From: Candidatus Thorarchaeota archaeon MP8T_1 | GTDB taxonomy: Archaea > Asgardarchaeota > Thorarchaeia > Thorarchaeales > Thorarchaeaceae | Length of the DNA: 10,712 nt | Direction of reading: 5' to 3' | Assembly (NCBI GenBank): GCA_002825465.1 | Contig: PJER01000115.1 | Location: 1-10,712 of the forward strand | Shown here: piece after piece, positions 5,255 to 10,712 of the stretch | Layout of the letters: the number at the start of each line of letters is the position of its first letter | How positions within the stretch are numbered: position 1 is the first letter of the stretch | The notes under the pieces: model-generated | The model's input: the letters and a program-made list of their open reading frames with translations, nothing else | Told to the model about the DNA's origin: nothing | Database searches by the model: none | Made by a program: the position numbers and the translations under genes

Positions 5255-7798
5255 TTAATAATTTGTCACTCGTAGAAGTTTTGCAGGAAGTTCCTCAACT
5301 GAATTGATCTCCAAAACAACGCCATGCGCCTTCTTTGCCAAGCTATGTGCCGCTTGAGGATTATGCTCATGTGTAGGCACAAGAATGATCATCTTTATCC
5401 CGAGAGGTTTCATCCTCTCTGCAAGGTCCTCACACACCTGCTGGTCACTCAGATACATATCAGTGCTGAAGATGAATATCTTCTCCTTCGCTCTTGTGTC
5501 CTCGAAGTTTCTTAGGGCAAGCTTCATAGATTCCTGTCCGCCAGTTCCTCCACCAGCCCGCGCCTCTAATAGATCTGCCGCTACCTTCTCTACTGAAATA
5601 TTCCGATTAGCAATTTCCTTGACAACATGCGTCATATTATCAAAAAGAACCACGCCAAAATCATCCTTCTTGACTCCATAGAGTCCTGCCATGACTGAGA
5701 TTGCTAGCATTCCAAGTTTCTTTGGTGAGTCCATAGAGCCACTCTTGTCTAGCGCCCAATAGAAGGCTCGATGCCCCATATAGGTCTCAGTGACCAGAAA
5801 ATCCGAGGTCTCAATGACTTTGAAGTTTGTTCGTCCCTCGGCCAGAAGTAGATCAATGGTCTCTTCAAGATTAATTAGGTCAATTTCATCTCCAATTCTA
5901 AAAGGTCTGACGGTGGTTGATTCCTGTATACCTCCGAGCATACTTGAACCCATTGTTTGCTTTGCGTATCTCATTCCAAGATCAATCAAGAGCCTCTTTG
6001 CTATATCACGTAGTTTCTGTTTCAATTCAGGCGGAAGATCGTCCCTGTACGTATACCAGATTTTTATGATATTCGTAGCAGGACCACCCAGAAGGCCGCC
6101 AAGTGCCATATTTGCTCTATCCTTATCGTAAGGTTGACCTGGAGCGCTAGACTGCTGACCTTGGTAACCATATCCCCGGCGATACGTGCCTGAACCTTGT
6201 GTACCCATTGCAGCATGCAAATCCTCGTGGGCGACAGCGCCAAGAGCACTCTGATTACCCATCTGAGATGCAAGGTCTCCAAGTTGCCTCAATTGTTGAT
6301 GAGATAGCCCAGCTGATGACATGAGGTTATGTAGTCGTTCAAAATCCTTTACACCTGATTGAATGAGCTTCTTGATGACCTCGAATGAGGGATTAATCAA
6401 CTCTAGAATCTCCTCCTCGGTCATTCCAAGTTTCTCGCCAGCCTTTCTTATTGTGTCAGTGGAGGGAACCTGTCCAAGTCTTGATACATGCTTTACAGTC
6501 TGTCGAAGATGCTGTTTCTGTTTCGTCGGAGACCGTTCTACAGCAGAGTTAGCTAACTTACTCATTGCCTTGTCCCATTGCTGCTTCGTGGCTTGACTTG
6601 GGAGATTATCTTGGTGTGGCTGATTCTGAGCAAGGGAAGACCTTAGAAAATCAGAAGGCGAAGAACGAGAGTCAGCACTTTCAATTAGACTCTGTGTCTG
6701 CTTGTTCACTAGACTTTCCCAATTTGCATTGTCACGAGCATTCTCCGCCAGCTGTCGCATATCAACACGATTTCCAGCTCCAGAATCAAATTGCTGGTCA
6801 TACTGCTTCAGGAGATCATCCATGATGTCCTTTCCCGTTGCTTCTTTAATTTTCTGAGCAAATGCGGCTGCATCACTGAGTGAAAACTGCTGAGGAGCGT
6901 TCTTGATGAACTTGTCAAGATTATCTGGAACTCTCCCAAGTTCTCTTGCGTAGTCGGCAGCCTCACTGAGATCATCTAAAGCATCTTGCAGCTTTTGATC
7001 CATTGCTTTCTGCTGCTCAGGTGTGAGAGACCCGAGCTCCTCCATGTGACGCAAGGCACGTGCCGCTGTTGTTGTGTCTCGCTGAGCAAGTTCCGAAAAC
7101 CGCTCTTCAATGTCAGGGTCTCCCCGGAGTGAGCTTGCAGCTATTTGCTCAGCTGCATTTGGTGAATTACACACCTCGTCAAGACAATCTAGTGGTTTTG
7201 AGTTCTGGATGTCTTTTGTTGAAAGACCTCCAAAATGCTCCATAAGCTCTTGAGCCGCGGTTTGCTTCAATTCCTGATCATTTGTTAAGCCTCGAAGCAC
7301 AATCTCGCCATCGGTAAGATAGTCATGTGCAGCGTTGTACAGGCGTTTATCTCGCTTCTTTCGAAGTTTTAGTAGATACTCATAACCAGCCTCGACCTTG
7401 TCCTTTTGAATGATCTTGGCAAGTTCCTGTTCTCGCTTAATTTGATCCATCACTTTTGACAGCGCGTCTGACTTTCCTTGTTGGATAGCAACCTGTTGCT
7501 GGTCAGGTGTGGGTTTCTTCTCCTCCTTCTCACGGCCTAAGAGAATATCCTCTGCCACCTCTCGTGCAATCTTCTGGTCTGGAGGGAAAGTTGTGTAGAT
7601 TGCTGCTTCTAGGAAGTCTTCAAGGGTCAATTTTCCATTCTTGAAATATCTTGCAGACAGAAGCTGAGGAATTGACTGCGTCTGGCGAACGCTTGGCTTC
7701 TTAGTCACATCTTTCCTCAAACGCATGCGTTTGGTGAACTCATGTGCGAAGTGAGGTGCATTGCTTGGTAGAGGCGAGATCTTGGGCTGAGTTGCCAT
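5255..7798 (-). CDS. Large VWA-domain protein, partner of the MoxR ATPase
   Basis: An 847-residue protein whose last 170 residues form a von Willebrand factor A domain with a complete metal-ion-dependent adhesion site: D684-x-S686-x-S688 in ALDKSGSM, T752 in GGGTGG and D780 in FSTD. Residues 35-70 (PSVRQTQSIP to LTLEDFLEAA) form a separate conserved-looking N-terminal unit. Between lies a long glutamine-, aspartate- and lysine-rich, mainly helical region, followed by a glycine/tyrosine/glutamine-rich linker near 530-555. No signal peptide or membrane segment is visible, so it should be cytoplasmic. In the MoxR/VWA partnership the VWA protein, with bound Mg2+ or other metal, works with the ATPase in maturing or inserting metals into target enzymes. 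The gene begins 5 nt after the MoxR stop, with its ribosome site (GGGAGC) in the MoxR end, implying coupled translation. It is longer than most VWA partners; the substrate is unknown. Confidence 0.85.
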   Translation of the reverse strand: MATQPKISPLPSNAPHFAHEFTKRMRLRKDVTKKPSVRQTQSIPQLLSARYFKNGKLTLEDFLEAAIYTTFPPDQKIAREVAEDILLGREKEEKKPTPDQQQVAIQQGKSDALSKVMDQIKREQELAKIIQKDKVEAGYEYLLKLRKKRDKRLYNAAHDYLTDGEIVLRGLTNDQELKQTAAQELMEHFGGLSTKDIQNSKPLDCLDEVCNSPNAAEQIAASSLRGDPDIEERFSELAQRDTTTAARALRHMEELGSLTPEQQKAMDQKLQDALDDLSEAADYARELGRVPDNLDKFIKNAPQQFSLSDAAAFAQKIKEATGKDIMDDLLKQYDQQFDSGAGNRVDMRQLAENARDNANWESLVNKQTQSLIESADSRSSPSDFLRSSLAQNQPHQDNLPSQATKQQWDKAMSKLANSAVERSPTKQKQHLRQTVKHVSRLGQVPSTDTIRKAGEKLGMTEEEILELINPSFEVIKKLIQSGVKDFERLHNLMSSAGLSHQQLRQLGDLASQMGNQSALGAVAHEDLHAAMGTQGSGTYRRGYGYQGQQSSAPGQPYDKDRANMALGGLLGGPATNIIKIWYTYRDDLPPELKQKLRDIAKRLLIDLGMRYAKQTMGSSMLGGIQESTTVRPFRIGDEIDLINLEETIDLLLAEGRTNFKVIETSDFLVTETYMGHRAFYWALDKSGSMDSPKKLGMLAISVMAGLYGVKKDDFGVVLFDNMTHVVKEIANRNISVEKVAADLLEARAGGGTGGQESMKLALRNFEDTRAKEKIFIFSTDMYLSDQQVCEDLAERMKPLGIKMIILVPTHEHNPQAAHSLAKKAHGVVLEINSVEELPAKLLRVTNY

Positions 7799-7803
7799 CC
7801 AGG

Positions 7804-8712
7804 TTAGCTCCCGAGGCTCCTTCTGACTAGTGAGTTTACTGCCGGCTCTGCATCGATGCCAGGCCTGAAGCGCAGTGCTCCAACAAGAACGTATGTTGCT
7901 GCCGATGACAGTGTAGCGTGCGAGATGGTCTTCTCCTTCTGGCGTTTAGTCATCTCTGCAGAAAGTCTTGCAATGGAGATTCCGGCTCTTATGCTTGCAG
8001 GAATCTCAATGTCAGTGCTTACACGTGTCGCTGATACGAGCCCATAGATCTTTTCCAGAACAGCGTCTGAGAGTGTATACTCCGGGCTGTTCATCTTGAT
8101 GATTTCTAATTCAGTTTCTTTGCGCGGATAGCCTAATCGTATCCACACTCGTATACGGTCTCGTAGTGCCTCGCTCAGTCTATGCGCACCACTCATTTCC
8201 TCTGGATTCATTGTCAAGACTGGAAAGAATCCCTCGCTTGCCTTGATTCTGCCGAGCCGCTGGACACTGATTGAGCCTTCCTCAAAAGGGTCCAATAAGG
8301 AATTCTGAACATACTCACTGAGCCGGTTGCCCTCGTTGAGACCAAAGACACCCCCGAAGACCATGCTCTTAAGCAAGGGTCCAGGCTCAAACGCTTCCAG
8401 AGAGAATCCCTTGTTGAGGACTATGCTAGGATTGAACGCACCCGTCAGGTGAGAAGGTCGGACTCCTTCGTCACCTGTAACCCAGTATAGTTCGCGACCT
8501 GTCTTCTCGGCATACGCTCTGAGAATCAGAGTTTTTCCAACCCCGGGCGGACCAATTAGACCAGGTATGAGGTGAGCGTTCTCGCAGTCCTCTAGAACGT
8601 CAAAAGCGTCCGCATATTGCTCCTTAATGACTATACGCACTTTTTCCTTCTGAGCGGCAGCCAAACGTTCCTCGAAGTTTTTCTTAAATTCTAGCATCTC
8701 ATTTTGCAACAT
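7804..8712 (-). CDS. MoxR-family AAA+ ATPase
   Basis: A 302-residue AAA+ ATPase of the MoxR/CbbQ/Mg-chelatase-I group. Walker A is GPPGVGKT at 54-61; the Walker B region is VFGLNEGNR (122-130), with the usual Asp replaced by N126 and the catalytic E127 kept; sensor 1 is N169 in LTMNP; arginine-finger candidates are R184 and R186 in EALRDR; sensor 2 is probably R242 in SIRAG. The PSHLTG and GPLL stretches between Walker A and B are typical of MoxR proteins. These ATPases form hexameric rings and act as chaperones or in metal insertion with VWA-domain partners, here encoded 5 nt downstream. The ATG has a G-rich sequence about 5 nt before it and a TATA-like box at a fitting distance, so this gene probably begins its own transcript. 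Cytoplasmic; target unknown. Confidence 0.9.
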   Translation of the reverse strand: MLQNEMLEFKKNFEERLAAAQKEKVRIVIKEQYADAFDVLEDCENAHLIPGLIGPPGVGKTLILRAYAEKTGRELYWVTGDEGVRPSHLTGAFNPSIVLNKGFSLEAFEPGPLLKSMVFGGVFGLNEGNRLSEYVQNSLLDPFEEGSISVQRLGRIKASEGFFPVLTMNPEEMSGAHRLSEALRDRIRVWIRLGYPRKETELEIIKMNSPEYTLSDAVLEKIYGLVSATRVSTDIEIPASIRAGISIARLSAEMTKRQKEKTISHATLSSAATYVLVGALRFRPGIDAEPAVNSLVRRSLGS

Positions 8713-8752
8713 AATGCCCCCATTATATCATAATAGATGTAACTTAGTGGGG

Positions 8753-8760
8753 TATATAAT
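8753..8760 (-). promoter_or_regulatory. Putative TATA box for the MoxR-VWA operon
   Basis: On the minus strand this reads ATTATATA, preceded by a purine-rich GGGATG that would fit a BRE. Initiation about 25 nt downstream, near 8728, would leave a leader of some 16 nt before the MoxR ATG. It lies between the end of the PLP-enzyme gene and MoxR, supporting separate transcription of the two pairs. Confidence 0.5.
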
Positions 8761-8819
8761 CATCCCTCTTTCAGACCGAGGAGTTTGATAAGGGTTACTT
8801 CTTAGGCGCAAATGCATAT

Positions 8820-9803
8820 CTAAACATCGCCAAGCTCAGGATACGCATAGAGGGCGGGTTGCCCTCCTGTGTGCCAGAACACTGTCGGAGTGTCATGTGC
8901 AATGTCTCCATTAAGAGCCATTCTGATGAGAGCGAGTCCTGCTTTTCCAGTGTACACCGGGTCTAGGATTATGCCATCCATCTTTGCAAACATATCGAGA
9001 GTTGTCTTGACTCCATCACTCAATATTCCATAACCTTCACCGATGAAACTATCGTCTACATTGATCTTTGGCTTGAAAGCACCAACCTCGGGGTATTCAT
9101 CAATAATCCTAGAGATTAGGCTACCCACTCGATCCTTTGTAGTCTCAGCATCACTCAAGACACTCACGCCAATGATATCAATATCGAGGTCTAGCATATG
9201 AGCGCCCACTATGATACCCGCTAGAGTACCACCAGTTCCTGTTGGCACAAGTATTTTTCCGGGCACGAACTGCTCAGCCTTGACCTGAGCAAGAAGCTCT
9301 TCCATGGCAATTGCATAGGGAATTGTTCCTACAGGCATTTCTGCCCCAGCGGGCACAGCATAGGGATTAAGGCCGAAGTCTTTCAGTGTCTCGATCACTT
9401 CATTCAGCCTAGTATGAAGTGTCAATAATCCATCGTTGGGATAGAATTTGATCTCTGCTCCTAACATTCGGTCTAAAAGCAAATTCCCAGTATAATGTGC
9501 AGGTTCCTCCCCACCTAGAAGTAGAATACATCTTAGACCTACCACAGCACACGCTGCCGCTGCTTGTCGGCAGTGATTACTTTGGACCCCGCCGACTGTG
9601 ACAATTGTGTCAGCCTTGTTCTTTCGTGCATCACCCAAGACATACTCAAGCTTACGGACTTTATTACCACCAAAAGAGAGACCAGTCTGGTCATCGCGTT
9701 TAATCCATAGTTCATCGAGGCCTATTGAATTACCTAGGTTCTTGAGTCTATGAAGTGGAGTGGGTAAGAATGCGATTCTTTCACGTGGAAGGTCATCAAA
9801 CAT
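8820..9803 (-). CDS. PLP-dependent D-cysteine desulfhydrase-like enzyme (ACC deaminase family)
   Basis: A 327-residue fold-type II PLP enzyme. K48 in FGGNKVRKLE is the expected PLP-binding lysine, S75-N76-H77 in GGVQSNHCRQ the substrate-binding loop, and the GTGGT stretch at 189-193 the phosphate-binding loop. Family members are either ACC deaminases or D-cysteine desulfhydrases, which release pyruvate, ammonia and sulfide from D-cysteine. Two positions separate them: ACC deaminases have Glu after the tyrosine in PVYEGK and Leu in HLGG. Here both are threonine (T285 in DPVYTGK, T312 in WHTGG), so D-cysteine desulfhydrase or a related desulfhydrase is more likely. The start ATG lies 1 nt after the stop of the VIT1-like transporter gene, with a GGAGC ribosome site inside that gene, so the two are co-translated. 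Cytoplasmic. A role on L-cysteine or another small amino acid cannot be excluded. Confidence 0.85.
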   Translation of the reverse strand: MFDDLPRERIAFLPTPLHRLKNLGNSIGLDELWIKRDDQTGLSFGGNKVRKLEYVLGDARKNKADTIVTVGGVQSNHCRQAAAACAVVGLRCILLLGGEEPAHYTGNLLLDRMLGAEIKFYPNDGLLTLHTRLNEVIETLKDFGLNPYAVPAGAEMPVGTIPYAIAMEELLAQVKAEQFVPGKILVPTGTGGTLAGIIVGAHMLDLDIDIIGVSVLSDAETTKDRVGSLISRIIDEYPEVGAFKPKINVDDSFIGEGYGILSDGVKTTLDMFAKMDGIILDPVYTGKAGLALIRMALNGDIAHDTPTVFWHTGGQPALYAYPELGDV

Positions 9804-9804
9804 A

Positions 9805-10464
9805 TCAACCAGCGGCTCCTGTCAACCAAGAGACAAGCAGCATCAAGGCAGCAGTAGCTATTCCTGCAAAGAGGGTCTTTGCGCCATATGACCACATATT
9901 CTTCTTTGATACTGCTCCTAAGAACAGACCCAAGGAAAACAGCAACGTCATGCAGATTCCTATCGAGATATAGAACGCAATGTGATAGTCGAGATAACCA
10001 ACGGGTACAAAGAATAGAGGAATAATTATCAGAAATGCAGCTATCGCAGGAGAAGCCCCATCAACAAGAGCTACAACCACAGATGTAGTTCTTCCAGCCT
10101 TTGCATACATTGAATCGCTCATATCAGTCAACATAGCTCGTCCTAGATCTTCTACCTCACGGTCTCTTTCTGCACTCTCTGCAAGATAAGAGCCACTGAA
10201 TCCCGATATAGCCATAGCCATGCTTGTGCCAAAAGCAGCAAGAAGAATAGCAGAAAATCCTGGTTGCGGATTTAGGGGATTGATTGTTAGGAGACCTCCC
10301 AGAATAAGACCAAGCATCGTGAGTGCGCCGTCGAACGCGTTCATAGCCAGATAGCGTCGTGCAATTTCCACGCCTTGAGTAAGTTCCAAGGCCCTCATTA
10401 TTCGATGAACAAGCCCGCTTTCGTGAGCGGGGTATATACTATTTGAGTCTTCAGTGTCAGCCAC
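9805..10464 (-). CDS. VIT1/CCC1-family divalent metal transporter
   Basis: A 219-residue membrane protein with five predicted transmembrane segments at about 43-62, 70-90, 127-152, 161-185 and 195-215. Segment 1 carries the family signature NAFDGALTMLGLILGG, and segment 2 (AMAISGFSGSYLAE) leads into an acidic stretch, ESAERDREVED (96-106), that corresponds to the metal-binding helices of VIT1. These transporters export or store Fe2+ and Mn2+. The N-terminal 40 residues are hydrophilic. The start is GTG, with GGAG about 11 nt upstream and TTATAA at promoter distance. The gene is immediately followed (1 nt) by the PLP enzyme. Which metal is moved, and the direction, cannot be told from the sequence. 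Confidence 0.85.
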   Translation of the reverse strand: MADTEDSNSIYPAHESGLVHRIMRALELTQGVEIARRYLAMNAFDGALTMLGLILGGLLTINPLNPQPGFSAILLAAFGTSMAMAISGFSGSYLAESAERDREVEDLGRAMLTDMSDSMYAKAGRTTSVVVALVDGASPAIAAFLIIIPLFFVPVGYLDYHIAFYISIGICMTLLFSLGLFLGAVSKKNMWSYGAKTLFAGIATAALMLLVSWLTGAAG

Positions 10465-10514
10465 GAAAACCGTTTCTCCATGAGATAGATTTGTGCCTAC
10501 CTACTTGTGTTTGG

Positions 10515-10520
10515 TTATAA
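10515..10520 (-). promoter_or_regulatory. Putative TATA box for the transporter-PLP enzyme operon
   Basis: TTATAA lies about 50 nt before the GTG start at 10464. Initiation near 10490 would leave a short leader containing the GGAG ribosome site (10476-10479). The motif is its own reverse complement, so strand is assigned from gene direction. Confidence 0.42.
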
Positions 10521-10535
10521 GTTAGATGGCTGTAC

Positions 10536-10570
10536 AAAAATCGCAGAGAATCACTGAAATGACAATCTGC
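10536..10570 (-). terminator. Possible terminator after the right-edge gene
   Basis: On the minus strand, just after the stop at 10573, GCAGA (10570-10566) can pair with TCTGC (10547-10543) across an 18-nt loop and is followed by GATTTTTG. The stem is short and the loop long, so the oligo-T run, which is enough for many archaeal terminators, is the stronger part of the signal. Confidence 0.3.
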
Positions 10571-10572
10571 TT

Positions 10573-10712
10573 TTAGAATATGAATAGACCACTGTATATT
10601 CCAAGAAACACAACTAGCAGAACGAGTAAGAGGCCAGCACACAACAGGTAAAGCCAACACTCACAAATACGTGCGCAACATCCCTTACTCTGTTGTGGTT
10701 TTGGGGGCTCTT
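10573..10712 (-). CDS. 3' end of a gene for a cysteine-rich, C-terminally membrane-anchored protein (partial)
   Basis: The last 45 codons of a gene whose start lies beyond the right edge. The visible part runs from a proline/glutamine/lysine-rich stretch (EPPKPQQSKG) into a cysteine cluster (CCARICECW) and then a single strongly hydrophobic segment of about 25 residues, ending GIYSGLFIF before TAA. The five cysteines sit just before and at the edge of the membrane segment. This arrangement is that of a tail-anchored protein, or the last membrane segment of a larger protein. The stretch is open to the window edge, the composition is coherent, and a T-rich terminator-like site follows, all of which support a real gene. 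No family is recognised. The gene for the VIT1-like transporter starts 108 nt downstream on the same strand. Confidence 0.6.
   Translation of the reverse strand, partial: EPPKPQQSKGCCARICECWLYLLCAGLLLVLLVVFLGIYSGLFIF

Noticed and set aside
5790..6131. Open frame of 113 codons on the plus strand inside the VWA gene
   Set aside because: Antisense shadow of a clearly coding gene; serine/arginine-rich low-quality product without a ribosome site or known pattern. The same holds for the other plus-strand frames between 5324 and 8047.
6215..6229. HEDLH in the VWA protein (residues 524-528) as a zinc-protease motif
   Set aside because: It has the bare H-E-x-x-H pattern, but lies in a Gln-rich helical region with no further metal ligand or protease-like context; most likely chance.
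10457..10660. Open frame of 67 codons on the minus strand near the right end
   Set aside because: It overlaps the transporter start, its promoter region and the end of the cysteine-rich gene in another frame; composition is not protein-like.
1..10712. tRNA, rRNA, CRISPR arrays, insertion sequences, inteins
   Set aside because: No cloverleaf-like gene, spaced direct repeats, transposase-like product, terminal inverted repeats or intein splice motifs were seen on reading both strands.

Overview
The window reads as archaeal chromosome, most likely Asgard and perhaps Thorarchaeota-like. The signs are Shine-Dalgarno sites combined with TATA-type promoter elements, frequent GTG and TTG starts, a small ArsR-like winged-helix regulator, a MoxR/VWA pair, a VIT1/CCC1 transporter and, most tellingly, a 92-residue stand-alone gelsolin-like domain. 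Single-domain gelsolins are a eukaryotic-signature protein class known from Asgard archaea. The lineage is inferred from gene content; there is no rRNA or other phylogenetic marker here.

Layout. Positions 59-2428 (+) hold two amidohydrolase-superfamily enzymes: an SsnA-like cyclic amidohydrolase/deaminase and an amidohydrolase-2 type TIM-barrel protein. Positions 2496-2977 (+) hold a broken gene for a secreted protein: a signal peptide and one Ig-like domain, with no usable start codon and a single-base frameshift. Its stop codon overlaps that of the convergent DDAH-family hydrolase (2974-3723, -), which lies downstream of a small wHTH regulator (3765-4022, -). Next come the gelsolin-like gene (4098-4376, -) and, divergent from it, an unrecognised 242-residue protein (4525-5253, +). 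The rest is all on the minus strand: an 847-residue VWA protein (5255-7798) behind a MoxR AAA+ ATPase (7804-8712), a D-cysteine desulfhydrase-like PLP enzyme (8820-9803) behind a VIT1/CCC1 metal transporter (9805-10464), and the 3' end of a cysteine-rich, single-membrane-segment protein cut by the window edge (10573-10712). The right edge is therefore inside a gene; the left edge is just upstream of one.

How genes may work together. MoxR and VWA are 5 nt apart and make a classic chaperone-like ATPase plus metal-binding (MIDAS) partner; the substrate is unknown. The transporter and the PLP enzyme are 1 nt apart and surely co-translated, linking divalent metal handling to sulfide-releasing amino-acid breakdown. 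The wHTH gene and the DDAH-family gene form a probable regulator-enzyme operon. Points that deserve most attention are the gelsolin-like domain, the neighbouring unknown protein, the large uncharacterised helical region of the VWA protein, the Asp-to-Asn change in the MoxR Walker B motif, the cysteine-rich membrane tail at the right edge, and the precisely locatable frameshift in the surface-protein gene. No RNA genes, CRISPR arrays, insertion sequences or long repeats were seen.
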